Assembly: GCF_003932715.1 (NCBI RefSeq)
Contig: NZ_CP020700.1
Span: 6,718,501 to 6,782,500 of the forward strand
Direction of reading: 5' to 3'
Origin: Streptomyces tsukubensis
GTDB taxonomy: Bacteria > Actinomycetota > Actinomycetes > Streptomycetales > Streptomycetaceae
DNA length: 64,000 bases
Shown here: positions 55,420-64,000 of the stretch, piece by piece
Numbering within the stretch: position 1 is the stretch's first letter
Layout of the letters: each line of letters opens with the position of its first letter
The notes under the pieces: model-generated
The model's input: the letters and a program-made list of their open reading frames with translations, nothing else
The model's database searches: none
Told to the model about the DNA's origin: nothing
Program-made: the position numbers and the translations under genes

Positions 55420-56262
55420 ATGGCCCCAGTCGTACGCGCCGCCCTGGTCCAGGCCTCCTGGACGGGCGACACCGAGTCGATGATCGCCAAACACGAGGCC
55501 CACGCCCGCGAGGCCGCCGCGCAGGGTGCCCGGGTGATCGGTTTCCAGGAGGTCTTCAACGCGCCGTACTTCTGCCAGGTGCAGGAGCCCGAGCACTACC
55601 GCTGGGCCGAACCCGTCCCCGACGGCCCGACCGTCCGCCGGATGCAGGAGCTGGCCCGGGAGACCGGCATGGTGATCGTGGTCCCGGTCTTCGAGATCGA
55701 AGGCTCGGGCTTCTACTACAACACCGCCGCCGTGATCGACGCCGACGGCAGCTATCTCGGCAAGTACCGCAAGCACCACATCCCGCAGGTCAAGGGCTTC
55801 TGGGAGAAGTACTACTTCCGGCCCGGCAACGCGGGCTGGCCCGTGTTCGACACCGCGGCCGGCCGGATCGGCGTCTACATCTGCTACGACCGGCACTTCC
55901 CCGAGGGCTGGCGCCAGTTGGGTCTCGCCGGGGCCCAGCTCGTGTACAACCCCTCCGCCACCTCCCGCGGCCTCTCCGCCCATCTGTGGAAACTGGAGCA
56001 GCCCGCCGCCGCCGTCGCCAACGAGTACTTCGTCGCCGCCATCAACCGCGTCGGCCGCGAGGAGTACGGCGACAACGACTTCTACGGCACCAGCTACTTC
56101 GTCGACCCGCGCGGACAGTTCGTCGGCGACGTCGCCGGTGACACCGACGAGGAACTCGTCGTCCGCGATCTCGACCTCGGCCTGATCGACGAGGTGCGGC
56201 AGCAGTGGGCGTTCTACCGCGACCGGAGGCCCGACGCCTACGAAGGGCTGGTGCGCCCGTGA
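55420..56262 (+). CDS. Nitrilase-family N-carbamoyl-beta-alanine amidase (beta-ureidopropionase)
   Basis: This ~280-residue amidase has the nitrilase triad: Glu in IGFQEVFNAPYF, Lys in YRKHHIPQVKGFWEKYYF and Cys in IGVYICYDRHFPEGWRQL. The HHIPQ and FPEGWR context matches beta-ureidopropionase and N-carbamoyl-amino-acid hydrolases. It splits N-carbamoyl-beta-alanine into beta-alanine, CO2 and ammonia, the last reductive pyrimidine step. The ATG at 55420 was chosen for the AAGGAG 7 bases upstream. Its stop overlaps the aminotransferase GTG. Confidence 0.9.
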   Translation: MAPVVRAALVQASWTGDTESMIAKHEAHAREAAAQGARVIGFQEVFNAPYFCQVQEPEHYRWAEPVPDGPTVRRMQELARETGMVIVVPVFEIEGSGFYYNTAAVIDADGSYLGKYRKHHIPQVKGFWEKYYFRPGNAGWPVFDTAAGRIGVYICYDRHFPEGWRQLGLAGAQLVYNPSATSRGLSAHLWKLEQPAAAVANEYFVAAINRVGREEYGDNDFYGTSYFVDPRGQFVGDVAGDTDEELVVRDLDLGLIDEVRQQWAFYRDRRPDAYEGLVRP

Positions 56263-57614
56263 ACCCCGCCCCGGACCTCGCCCGGAACCCCGCCGCGAAC
56301 CCCGTGGTGAACCGGGACCCGGCACACCCCGCCCCGAACCCGCTCCACGACCGCCACCGGGCCGTGCTCCCCGACTGGCTGGCCCTCTACTACGCCGACC
56401 CCCTGGAACTGAGCCACGGCGAGGGCCGGTACGTCTGGGACACCGCGGGCAACAAGTACCTCGACTTCTTCGGCGGCATCCTCACCACCATGACCGCCCA
56501 TGCCCTGCCCGAGGTCACCAAGGCCGTCGCCGAGCAGGCCGGACGGATCGTCCACTCCTCCACCCTCTACCTCAACCGGCCCATGGTCGAGCTGGCCGAA
56601 CGCATCGCGGCCCTGTCCGGGATCCCCGACGCCCGGGTCTTCTTCACCTCGTCCGGCACCGAGGCCAACGACACCGCCCTGCTGCTGGCCACCGCGCACC
56701 GCGGCTCGAACCAGATCCTGGCGATGCGCAACAGCTACCACGGCCGTTCCTTCTCGACCGTCGGCATCACCGGCAACAGGGCCTGGTCCCCGACCGGCCT
56801 CTCCCCGCTCCAGACGCTGTACGTGCACGGCGGGGTGCGCACCCGAGGCCCGTACGCGCACCTCACGGACGCGGAGTTCACCGCCGCCTGCGTCGCGGAC
56901 CTGGAGGACCTCATCGGGCAGGGCCGTACCCCTGCCGCCCTGATCGCGGAACCCGTCCAGGGCGTCGGCGGATTCACCTCCCCGCCCGACGGTCTGTACG
57001 CCGCGTTCCGCGAGGTCCTCGACCGGCACGGGGTGCTGTGGATCTCCGACGAGGTGCAGACCGGCTGGGGCCGGACCGGCGACCACTTCTGGGGCTGGCA
57101 GGCCCACGACCGCAACGGTCCGCCCGATATCGTCACCTTCGCCAAGGGCATCGCCAACGGCATGTCCGTCGGCGGGGTCGTCGCCCGCGCCGAGATCATG
57201 AACTCCATCGACGCCAACTCCATCTCCACCTTCGGCGGTTCGCCCGTCACCATGGCCGCAGGTCTGGCCAACCTCTCCTACCTGCTGGAACACGATCTCC
57301 AAGGCAATGCGCGCCGGGTCGGCGGACTGCTCATCGAACGGCTGCGCGCCATCGCCGCCGGAGTGCCCGCGGTCCGCGAGGTCCGCGGCCGGGGACTGAT
57401 GATCGGCATCGAGATCGTCCGGCCCGGCAGCGACGAGGCGGACCCCGCGGCGGCCACGGCCGTCCTGGAGGCGGCCCGGGCGGGCGGACTGCTCATCGGC
57501 AAGGGCGGCGGCCACTCCACCAGCGCCCTGCGGATCGCTCCGCCGCTGACCCTGACCGTAGCCGAGGCCGAGGAGGGCGCCGCGATCCTCGAACGGGCCC
57601 TGCGCACCCTCTGA
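56259..57614 (+). CDS. Class III aminotransferase (beta-alanine/alanine:glyoxylate type)
   Basis: This ~451-residue PLP enzyme has a 35-residue Asn/Pro-rich leader, then the class III fold: YVWDTAGNKYLDFFGGILTTMTAHALPEV, FTSSGTEANDTALLLA, ISDEVQTGWGRTG with the PLP-contacting Asp, and VTFAKGIANGMSVGGVV with the Schiff-base Lys near residue 296. It resembles AGXT2-type enzymes. In this operon it probably removes the amino group of beta-alanine (or the beta-aminoisobutyrate from thymine) to a keto acid such as pyruvate or glyoxylate. The GTG overlaps the previous stop. Confidence 0.9.
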   Translation: MNPAPDLARNPAANPVVNRDPAHPAPNPLHDRHRAVLPDWLALYYADPLELSHGEGRYVWDTAGNKYLDFFGGILTTMTAHALPEVTKAVAEQAGRIVHSSTLYLNRPMVELAERIAALSGIPDARVFFTSSGTEANDTALLLATAHRGSNQILAMRNSYHGRSFSTVGITGNRAWSPTGLSPLQTLYVHGGVRTRGPYAHLTDAEFTAACVADLEDLIGQGRTPAALIAEPVQGVGGFTSPPDGLYAAFREVLDRHGVLWISDEVQTGWGRTGDHFWGWQAHDRNGPPDIVTFAKGIANGMSVGGVVARAEIMNSIDANSISTFGGSPVTMAAGLANLSYLLEHDLQGNARRVGGLLIERLRAIAAGVPAVREVRGRGLMIGIEIVRPGSDEADPAAATAVLEAARAGGLLIGKGGGHSTSALRIAPPLTLTVAEAEEGAAILERALRTL

Positions 57615-57703
57615 CCCCTGCCCGCCCCCGTACCCACCCCATCCCGTCCCGCCCCATCTTGCCCTGTCCCGTCCCGTCCTGTACGAGAGGGAGCGCTCCC
57701 GCC

Positions 57704-59107
57704 ATGAGCAGTACCCGCACCCTGATCCGCGGCGGACTGGTGATCACCGCGGCCGAGGAGACCCATGCCGACGTCCTGATCGAGGACGGGCGGATCGCCG
57801 CACTCGCCGCCCACGGCTCCGACGCCGCCGGAGCCTGGACCGCGGACCGGATCATCGACGCCGGGGGAAAGTACGTCGTCCCCGGCGGAGTCGACGGCCA
57901 CACCCACATGGAGATGCCCTTCGGCGGCACCTTCGCCTCCGACACCTTCGAAACCGGCACCCGCGCCGCCGCCTGGGGCGGTACGACCACCATCGTCGAC
58001 TTCGCCGTCCAGTCCGTCGGACACTCGCTGCGCGAGGGACTCGACGCCTGGTACGCCAAGGCCGACGGCAACTGCGCCATCGACTACGGCTTCCATATGA
58101 TCCTCTCCGATGTCACCGAACGCTCGCTGAAGGAGATGGACCGGCTGGTGGAGGAGGGCATCACCTCCTTCAAGCTCTTCATGGCCTACCCGGGCGTCTT
58201 CTACAGCGACGACGGACGCATCCTCCGGGCCATGCAGCGCGCCGCCGGAAACGGCGGGCTGATCATGATGCACGCGGAGAACGGGATCGCCATCGACGTC
58301 CTCGTCGAGCAGGCACTGGCCGCGGGGCACTCCGATCCGCGCTACCACGGCGAGGTCCGCAGGGCCCTGCTGGAGGCCGAGGCGACCCACCGGGCGATCC
58401 AGCTGGCCCGGGTCGCGGGTTCCCCGCTCTATGTCGTGCACGTCTCCGCGCAGGAGGCCGTCGCCGAACTGACCGCCGCCCGGGACCTCGGTCTCCCCGT
58501 CTTCGGCGAGACCTGCCCGCAGTATCTGTTCCTCTCCACCGACGATCTGGCGCGGCCCGGCTTCGAGGGTGCCAAGTACGTGTGCTCCACCCCGCTGCGG
58601 CCTGCAAACCATCAGGAGGCGCTCTGGCGCGGGCTGCGCGGCAACGACCTCCAGGTCGTCTCCACCGACCACTGCCCGTTCTGCTTCACCGGCCAGAAGG
58701 AGCTGGGCCGCGGCGACTTCTCGAAGATCCCCAACGGGCTGCCGGGGGTGGAGCACCGGATGGACCTGCTCCACCAGGCCGTCGTCGACGGGCATATCGG
58801 CCGGCGACGCTGGATCGAGATCGCCTGCGCCGCCCCGGCCCGGATGTTCGGCCTCTACCCCCGCAAGGGCACGATCGCACCGGGTGCCGACGCGGACATC
58901 GTTCTCTACGATCCGCACGCCGAGCAGGTGATCTCCGCCGAGACGCACCATATGAACGTGGACTACTCGGTGTACGAGGGCAGGCGGATCACCGGGCAGG
59001 TGGAGACCGTGCTCTCGCGCGGCGAGGTCGTCATCGACCGGCGCACCTACACCGGCCGGGCCGGACACGGCCAGTACATCGCCCGCGCCACCTGCCAGTA
59101 CCTGTAA
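57704..59107 (+). CDS. hydA: Dihydropyrimidinase
   Basis: This 467-residue amidohydrolase opens the dihydropyrimidine ring to N-carbamoyl-beta-alanine. Metal ligands are His66 and His68 (GVDGHTHMEMPFGG), carboxylated Lys157 (TSFKLFMAYPG), His190 (MMHAENG), His246 (VVHVSAQEA) and Asp322 (STDHCPF). FGGTFASDTFETGTRAAAWGGTT and SKIPNGLPGVEHRM are typical dihydropyrimidinase/hydantoinase segments. An 89-bp gap, with a CCCGTCC-type repetitive stretch, precedes a GAGAGGGAG site. The partner amidase and aminotransferase lie upstream. Confidence 0.94.
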   Translation: MSSTRTLIRGGLVITAAEETHADVLIEDGRIAALAAHGSDAAGAWTADRIIDAGGKYVVPGGVDGHTHMEMPFGGTFASDTFETGTRAAAWGGTTTIVDFAVQSVGHSLREGLDAWYAKADGNCAIDYGFHMILSDVTERSLKEMDRLVEEGITSFKLFMAYPGVFYSDDGRILRAMQRAAGNGGLIMMHAENGIAIDVLVEQALAAGHSDPRYHGEVRRALLEAEATHRAIQLARVAGSPLYVVHVSAQEAVAELTAARDLGLPVFGETCPQYLFLSTDDLARPGFEGAKYVCSTPLRPANHQEALWRGLRGNDLQVVSTDHCPFCFTGQKELGRGDFSKIPNGLPGVEHRMDLLHQAVVDGHIGRRRWIEIACAAPARMFGLYPRKGTIAPGADADIVLYDPHAEQVISAETHHMNVDYSVYEGRRITGQVETVLSRGEVVIDRRTYTGRAGHGQYIARATCQYL

Positions 59108-59134
59108 GCAACGCGTGCAGCAAGGAGCCGTCCC

Positions 59135-60136
59135 ATGGACTTCGGCCTGGTATTGCAGACCGACCCGCCCGCGTCCCGGGTCGTCAGCCTGATGGAACGG
59201 GGCGAGCGCAACGGCTTCCGTTACGGCTGGACCTTCGACTCGGCGGTGCTGTGGCAGGAGCCGTTCGTCATCCACAGCCGGATCCTGGCCGCCACGGAGA
59301 GGCTGGTCGTGGGCCCGATGGTGACCAATCCGGGCACCCGTACCTGGGAGGTCACCGCTTCGACGTTCGCCACCCTCAACGATATGTACGGCAACCGCAC
59401 GGTCTGCGGAATCGGGCGCGGTGACTCGGCGATGCGCGTCGCCGGGCGCAAGCCCAACACCCTGGCCCGGCTCGGTGAGGCCATCGACGTCATCCGTGAT
59501 CTGGCCGAGGGCCGTGAGGCGGTCGTCGACGGCAATCCCATCCGCATCCCGTGGATCAGGGACGGCAGGCTCCCGGTCTGGATGGCGGCGTACGGGCCGA
59601 AGGCACTGGCCCTGACCGGGCAGAAGGCGGACGGGTTCATCCTCCAGCTGGCCGACCCGTATCTCACCGAGTGGATGATCCGGTCGGTCCGGGAGGCGGC
59701 CGAGGCGGCCGGCCGGAACCCGGACGCCATCACCATCTGCGTGGCGGCCCCGGCGTACGTCAGCGACGATCTGGCACACGCCAGGGACCAGTGCCGGTGG
59801 TTCGGCGGCATGGTCGGCAACCATGTGGCCGATCTGGTGGCCCGCTACGGCGAACACTCCGATCTGGTGCCCGAGGCCCTCACCTCGTACATCAAAGCCC
59901 GGCACGGCTACGACTACAGCCACCACGGCCGCGCCGGAAATCCCTCCACCGATTTCGTCCCGGACGAGATCGTCGACCGCTTCTGCCTCCTGGGCCCCGC
60001 CGAAGCTCATATCGACAAGCTCCAGGCCCTGCGCGACCTCGGTGTCGACCAGTTCGCCGTGTACAACATGCACGACGCCCGGGAGGACCTCATCGACACC
60101 TACGGCGAACACATCATCCCGGCCGTCAACGGCTGA
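59135..60136 (+). CDS. LLM-class F420-dependent oxidoreductase (TIGR03842-like)
   Basis: This 333-residue luciferase-like (bacterial alkanal-monooxygenase fold) protein begins MDFGLVLQTDPPASRVV and carries GIGRGDSAMRVAGRKPNTLARL, the F420-contacting region, with WMAAYGPKALALTGQKADG and YGEHSDLV...TSYIKARHGYDY further on. It matches the TIGR03842 type, as far as I recall. It starts 27 bp after dihydropyrimidinase and belongs to the operon. A dihydropyrimidine dehydrogenase is missing from the window, so this enzyme could carry out the redox step with F420; this is an inference. Confidence 0.85.
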   Translation: MDFGLVLQTDPPASRVVSLMERGERNGFRYGWTFDSAVLWQEPFVIHSRILAATERLVVGPMVTNPGTRTWEVTASTFATLNDMYGNRTVCGIGRGDSAMRVAGRKPNTLARLGEAIDVIRDLAEGREAVVDGNPIRIPWIRDGRLPVWMAAYGPKALALTGQKADGFILQLADPYLTEWMIRSVREAAEAAGRNPDAITICVAAPAYVSDDLAHARDQCRWFGGMVGNHVADLVARYGEHSDLVPEALTSYIKARHGYDYSHHGRAGNPSTDFVPDEIVDRFCLLGPAEAHIDKLQALRDLGVDQFAVYNMHDAREDLIDTYGEHIIPAVNG

Positions 60137-60226
60137 TACCGTCTCGGCCTTCCAGCGTGCGCGGTCCAACGGCGACCGCACGACCCCGACATTCCCGGAC
60201 GGCGATCCGGCAGCGAGAGGCAGACC

Positions 60227-61105
60227 ATGTCCCAGCAGGAGCACCGTCCCGCGGACGCCTCCGGAAGCTTCCGGATCGGCGGCGACCTCCCCGTCAACCG
60301 GCTCGGATACGGAGCGATGCAGCTCACCGGACCGGGTGTCTGGGGTCCGCCGAAGGATCCCGGCGAAGCCGTGCGCGTACTGCGCCGAGCCGTCGAGCTG
60401 GGCGTGACCTTCATCGACACGGCCGACTCCTACGGCCCCTTCGTCAGCGAACAGCTCATCCATGAGGCACTGCACCCCTACCCGGCGGACCTGGTCATCG
60501 CCACGAAGGGCGGATTCACACGATCGGGCCCGGACGGCTGGCAGCCCGTGGGCCGGCCCGAATACCTGCGACAGCAGACCGAACTGAGCCTGCGCCACCT
60601 GGGGGTCGAGCGCATCGACCTCTACCAGCTGCACCGCATCGACCCCAAGGTGCCGCTGGCCGATCAGATCGGTGAGCTGCGCCTGCTCCAGCAGGAGGGC
60701 AAGATCCGCCATATCGGGCTCTCCGAAGTGACGGTCCCGCAGATCGTCGAAGCCCGCACGATCGCGGACATCGTCTCCGTACAGAACCTGTACAACCTCG
60801 CTGACCGCAGTGCCGAGGACGTACTGGACTACGCCGAACGAGAGAACCTCGGCTTCATTCCCTGGTTCCCGATGGCCACCGGACGTCTGGCCCGGGAGGG
60901 CGGCCCGCTCGACGCACTGGTGAAGACCTACGGCGCGAGCCCCTCCCAGCTCGCCCTGGCCTGGCTGCTGCGCCGCTCTCCCGTCGTGCTGCCCATCCCC
61001 GGCACTTCCCGGGTGGCCCACCTGGAGGAGAACGTCCGCGCCGCTCTGGTCACCCTCGACGACACCGCCTATCAGGAACTGGGCGACACCGCGCTGGAGC
61101 CCTGA
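60227..61105 (+). CDS. Aldo/keto reductase
   Basis: This 292-residue NADPH-dependent reductase has the AKR catalytic residues: Asp and Tyr in [11 protein letters not shown], Lys in [10 protein letters not shown] and His in [28 protein letters not shown] near the end is the cofactor-binding segment. Its 17-residue leader is not conserved-looking. It starts 90 bp after the F420 enzyme and could be read with it or from its own promoter. Substrate unknown; malonate-semialdehyde-type products of the operon would be possible. Confidence 0.88.
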   Translation: MSQQEHRPADASGSFRIGGDLPVNRLGYGAMQLTGPGVWGPPKDPGEAVRVLRRAVELGVTFIDTADSYGPFVSEQLIHEALHPYPADLVIATKGGFTRSGPDGWQPVGRPEYLRQQTELSLRHLGVERIDLYQLHRIDPKVPLADQIGELRLLQQEGKIRHIGLSEVTVPQIVEARTIADIVSVQNLYNLADRSAEDVLDYAERENLGFIPWFPMATGRLAREGGPLDALVKTYGASPSQLALAWLLRRSPVVLPIPGTSRVAHLEENVRAALVTLDDTAYQELGDTALEP

Positions 61106-61165
61106 CCAAGGCGCTGCCGCCGGTCCGTTGGTGACCTGTCAGTGGGGTCTGGCACAGTCCCGGCC

Positions 61166-61744
61166 ATGGATACCGACGAGTTCTGGACCGTCATCGAGAC
61201 GGCGCGCGCGGCGACGGACAAGCCCTTCGACAAGGCGTTGACCGACGTTCTGGCCGAACTGCCGCTGGAACGCATCCTCGACTACGACGAGCGCTTCCAC
61301 ACGGTCCGCGAATCCGTCTACCGCTGGGACGTATGGGCAGCCTCCTACCTGATCGGCGGCTGGTTCTCCGACGACGGCTTCATCGACTTCCGCACGGGCC
61401 TCATCAGCCTCGGCCGGGAGTGGTTCGAGCAGGTGGCGGCAGCACCGGACTCCCTCGCCGGCCATCCGCTGGTCGTCGGCTCCGGATCCGTCGACGACCT
61501 GGAGGAGGCGCTCCTCCAGGAGGACGCCAACTACGCGGCGCTGGGCGCCTATGACCGGGTCACCGGAGTCGAGCACAGCTACTACGACGCGCAGGAGGCC
61601 CGGGAGGCCTCGCGGCCGAAGCGCGAGGACGTCGAGCCCGACATGGGTGAGAAGTGGGATTTCGCGGACGACGGCGAGATGCGTCGGCGGCTGCCCCGGC
61701 TCGCGGCGCTCTGCCTCGGAAAGGATCCGGAGAAACCACAGTGA
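61166..61744 (+). CDS. DUF4240-type protein
   Basis: This ~192-residue protein starts MDTDEFWTVIETAR and contains the DUF4240 features LPLERILDYDERFHTVRESVYRWDVWAASYLIGGWFSDDGFIDFRTGLISLGREWFEQV and YYDAQEAREASRP. Family members are widespread in actinobacteria and have no known activity; WGR/STAND and immunity-like contexts have been suggested. The ATG has CACAGT 7 bases upstream and no ribosome site. Only 29 bp after its stop lies a microsatellite, and then a second small gene on the same strand. Confidence 0.75.
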   Translation: MDTDEFWTVIETARAATDKPFDKALTDVLAELPLERILDYDERFHTVRESVYRWDVWAASYLIGGWFSDDGFIDFRTGLISLGREWFEQVAAAPDSLAGHPLVVGSGSVDDLEEALLQEDANYAALGAYDRVTGVEHSYYDAQEAREASRPKREDVEPDMGEKWDFADDGEMRRRLPRLAALCLGKDPEKPQ

Positions 61745-61773
61745 CACGCGTGCGCCGCGCAAGGAGACTGCCC

Positions 61774-61837
<64 letters not shown>

Positions 61838-61859
61838 CCGAAGACCGAAAGGCAGCACC

Positions 61860-62171
61860 GTGGCACTGGCCAAGAAGGGTTCCCGCCGCATCGTCGTCGA
61901 CGGCGTCGAGTACCGCTGGCGTGTGAGCAGGAAACACTGGTGCTGCGACTACGAAGGCAGCACCGTGGGCTATGTGGCGGAGGACGCGACCCGTCCCGGA
62001 ACGACGCTCGTCGTGGAAACGGGCCGGCCGGCCGTCCTCAACCCGGACATGGTGCCGACCGAGGTCGTTCTGCCGAGGGAGGTCGCCGCGGGCATTCGGG
62101 CCGCGCGGTCGAAGGGCTGGACGCCCGGCTCCAACGGTTCGCCGTTCAAGCTGCACCTGTCTGCTGCTTGA
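61860..62171 (+). CDS. Small conserved Streptomyces protein, function unknown
   Basis: This 103-residue protein begins MALAKKGSRRIVVDGVEYRWRVSRKHWC and ends KGWTPGSNGSPFKLHL, a pattern shared by short actinobacterial proteins (basic N-terminus, Trp/Arg-rich strand, SPF end). The GTG at 61860 has GAAAGG 7 bases upstream. The frame is open back to 61551 and, read upstream, the microsatellite would give repeated Gln-Thr-Asp-Arg, but no start there is convincing. It is preceded by the microsatellite and followed 39 bp later by a secreted nuclease-like gene. Confidence 0.75.
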   Translation: MALAKKGSRRIVVDGVEYRWRVSRKHWCCDYEGSTVGYVAEDATRPGTTLVVETGRPAVLNPDMVPTEVVLPREVAAGIRAARSKGWTPGSNGSPFKLHLSAA

Positions 62172-62210
62172 GCGGGTCGGTGCCGTCCGCAAGGAATGAC
62201 AGGGAGTTCC

Positions 62211-64000
62211 GTGACAAGGTTCAAGTCCGTAGTGGCGCTGATAGGGAGCCTGGTATTCATGTCGGCGGTGTGCCCTGTCGGGGCGCCCGCAGCCGTGGCG
62301 ACCGCGGCGACCGTTGCGACAGCCGGTGATGTCGTGGATCCGGGTACCGCTCCGCCGATCAGGGTCTCCACCTACAACCTGTGCGGCAACGCCTGCCCGG
62401 ACGGAACGTTGCCGGAGACGGGCCTGCGCGAGGCCACCGTGGCCGCGGAGGGGCAGTCCGGGTGGAACGCGGACGTCGTCTTCCTCCAGGAGATCTGCAA
62501 GTACCAGTACGACGACATCGCGGGGAGGCTTCCCGGATTCACCGGTCACTACGTCGAGACCGTGCCGAAGGGGGTGACCGTCGGCGGGCACGTCGTCTGC
62601 CGCGGCCGGTCCTCGTACGGGATGGCCGTGTTCGCGAAGGGGGCACTGCACACCGACCCCGGCCGGGCGGTCGTGGACGAGCGCGACGGTGTCGTGGACC
62701 TCGACCTGAACGGCTACACCACGGGCCCCGACCCCACGAGGCTGGAGCCGGAGGACATCACCAGTCCCTGTATGAGGGTCTTCGTGCAGAACCGGTCCAC
62801 CTGGGTCTGTTCCGTCCACCTCTACTGGGGCAGCGAGAGCGTGCCGGCTGAGAAGGCCCTGCGCGATGCCGAGGCCGTGAGGCTCTACGAGCGGGTGAAG
62901 CGCTGGCAGGACGAGGGCGTTCCCGTGATCCTGGGCGGTGACTTCAACACCCAGCCGTGGAACACCGGCACCCGGCCCTTCTACTCGGACCGCGCCCACA
63001 GCAACACCCTCGGTACCGGACGGATGACCGAGGTCGACGAGACCGACAACAGCCCGGGGTTCTTCCAGTCCGTGTGTGCCGGCAAGCCCCGCTGCCGCTC
63101 GGGCGAGCCGACCAGGGACGACACCGTCGCACCCGATCCGAGCGGCAACGACACCGCCGACCGGAAGATCGACTACATCTTCTTCTCCACTCAGTTCTTC
63201 GACGGTGTCCTGGGCGACGCGCTGCCGGTGGACCGGGACATCTCCGACCATGCGATCCTGCGCGGCGCGGCCAGATGGACGGACTGCGTCCCCGCCGCCC
63301 CGGGGGCAGGAGCGGTCTTCCGGGTGGACGCGAACGGCGCCCTGGACCGGTATGCCGGCCGGAGCAACGGCACCATCGCCCCCGCCTGCAGAGTCGGATC
63401 GGGCTGGAGCAGCATGAAGCGCACCGTCCGCCAGGGCTCCGCTCTGCTGGCGGTGGACGGGACCGGCGCCCTGTGGCGATACCCGGCCGACCCGGCCACC
63501 GGTACCTACTCCAGCAGTACCCGCACAGCGGCAGGCAGTGGATTCGCCGCAGCGGCCGATCCCGCGGGCGCGCTGCTCGCACCGGGTGACACCGACCAGG
63601 ACGGATACCCCGACCTCCTCGTCCGCGACACGCTCGGCGACCTGTGGCGTTACCCGGGCTCCGTCGGCGGCACGTACCCCCAGCAGACCGCGGTGAAGCT
63701 CGACGGCCCCGCACCCGGCCGCACCTGGGGCGACTACACCATGCTCGTCGCCCCGGGCGACTTCGCGGCCGACACGGCAAACGCCCCCGACCTCGTCGGC
63801 ATGGACGCGGCCGGATACCTCTGGCTTCACAAGGGCACCGCTGTCGGCACCTACGGGCCACCCGTCCAAATCGGCCACGGCTGGCAGATCTACAACGCCC
63901 TCGCCGCCCCGGGCGACATCGACGGAGACGGCAAGCCGGACCTGGTGGCCCGCGACCGGGTCCCCGGCAAGACCTACGGCTACCTCTGGTTCTACAGGGG
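62211..64000 (+). CDS. Secreted endonuclease/exonuclease/phosphatase-family protein with FG-GAP-like repeats, 3' end outside window
   Basis: At least 596 residues are encoded before the window ends without a stop. A signal peptide (VALIGSLVFMSAVCPVGAPA) is followed by an EEP catalytic domain (residues ~45-365): STYNLCGNACPDG, WNADVVFLQEICKY with metal-binding Glu, VILGGDFNTQPWN, KIDYIFFSTQFF and DRDISDHAILRGAARW. After about residue 370 there are repeats like LLAPGDTDQDGYPDLLVRDTLGDLWRYPG, VAPGDFAADTANAPDLVGMDAAGYLWLHKG and AAPGDIDGDGKPDLVARD (FG-GAP/VCBS type). GTG start with AGGGAG 5 bases before. It may be an extracellular nuclease or phosphodiesterase. Confidence 0.85.
   Translation, partial: MTRFKSVVALIGSLVFMSAVCPVGAPAAVATAATVATAGDVVDPGTAPPIRVSTYNLCGNACPDGTLPETGLREATVAAEGQSGWNADVVFLQEICKYQYDDIAGRLPGFTGHYVETVPKGVTVGGHVVCRGRSSYGMAVFAKGALHTDPGRAVVDERDGVVDLDLNGYTTGPDPTRLEPEDITSPCMRVFVQNRSTWVCSVHLYWGSESVPAEKALRDAEAVRLYERVKRWQDEGVPVILGGDFNTQPWNTGTRPFYSDRAHSNTLGTGRMTEVDETDNSPGFFQSVCAGKPRCRSGEPTRDDTVAPDPSGNDTADRKIDYIFFSTQFFDGVLGDALPVDRDISDHAILRGAARWTDCVPAAPGAGAVFRVDANGALDRYAGRSNGTIAPACRVGSGWSSMKRTVRQGSALLAVDGTGALWRYPADPATGTYSSSTRTAAGSGFAAAADPAGALLAPGDTDQDGYPDLLVRDTLGDLWRYPGSVGGTYPQQTAVKLDGPAPGRTWGDYTMLVAPGDFAADTANAPDLVGMDAAGYLWLHKGTAVGTYGPPVQIGHGWQIYNALAAPGDIDGDGKPDLVARDRVPGKTYGYLWFYR

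Noticed and set aside
57615..57703. CCCGTCC-type repetitive stretch between the aminotransferase and dihydropyrimidinase genes
   Set aside because: It is an irregular C-rich stretch without a fixed unit or dyad; it looks like intergenic composition rather than a functional repeat.
57278..61021. A very long minus-strand open frame (1247 codons) opposite the pyrimidine operon
   Set aside because: It is antisense to five plus-strand genes with intact catalytic motifs. Its translation is a low-complexity Gly/Asp/Val/Arg mixture with no domain; such frames are common in high-GC DNA.

Overview
The window is a high-GC (about 70% or more) actinobacterial chromosome segment, almost certainly Streptomyces. 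It shows GTG/ATG starts, GTGA/ATGA stop-start overlaps, Streptomyces-type regulator sites (an iron box and a DasR-like site), F420-dependent enzymes and many two-to-four-gene operons. Gene content and order recall the S. coelicolor purine-catabolism neighbourhood (the SCO62xx region, from memory), with other genes between. No rRNA, tRNA, CRISPR array, transposase or phage gene was seen; this is ordinary chromosome rather than a mobile island.

0-10 kb: glyoxylate and purine degradation. The start of a tartronate-semialdehyde reductase gene and hydroxypyruvate isomerase (hyi) lie on the minus strand. A thiamine-binding-type protein and a YheO/DauR-like HTH protein follow on plus, then a ureide operon (uraD, uraH, uricase, 8-oxoguanine-deaminase family) and an NCS2 nucleobase permease. 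A large HEAT-repeat protein closes the block.

10-23.7 kb: a mycothiol-dependent-isomerase-like protein; an iron-box-controlled locus with a heterodimeric ABC exporter and a complete Fe-siderophore importer (binding lipoprotein, two FecCD permeases, ATPase); a VOC protein; an FN3 lipoprotein with a DasR-like site; a predicted cell-wall-anchored (LADTG) alpha/beta-hydrolase; and a flavoprotein monooxygenase.

23.7-31.7 kb: malate synthase (aceB), a MobA-like nucleotidyltransferase, a small membrane protein, a cytosolic hydrolase, an IclR regulator (AllR-like), allantoinase and allantoicase. With the first block this gives a route urate > allantoin > ureidoglycolate/glyoxylate > malate or tartronate semialdehyde. 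Two shared operator types tie the distant blocks together: a TTCAAC/GTTGAA palindrome before uraD and allB, and a 26-bp motif before hyi and aceB.

31.7-46.7 kb: a two-component system, a P450, a 107-bp tandem repeat, and a GntR-controlled sugar locus (Gfo/Idh/MocA dehydrogenase, GntR, CUT2-type ABC importer, ROK kinase) with one operator on both sides of gntR. After this come a fused PcaL enzyme, an MBL-fold protein, exonuclease III and a hypothetical protein.

46.8-55 kb: a glutamate-type ABC importer (four genes), gamma-glutamyltransferase, a GH75 chitosanase, and a divergent map/XRE pair with an operator between them, then a PPOX-fold F420 protein.

55.4-64 kb: a reductive pyrimidine-catabolism-like operon (beta-ureidopropionase, class III aminotransferase, dihydropyrimidinase, LLM-class F420 oxidoreductase), an aldo/keto reductase, a DUF4240-type protein, a 16-copy ACAG microsatellite just before a small unknown gene, and a secreted endonuclease/phosphatase-fold protein with FG-GAP-like repeats that runs off the end.

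All functions are read from sequence motifs and family memory; no database search was possible.
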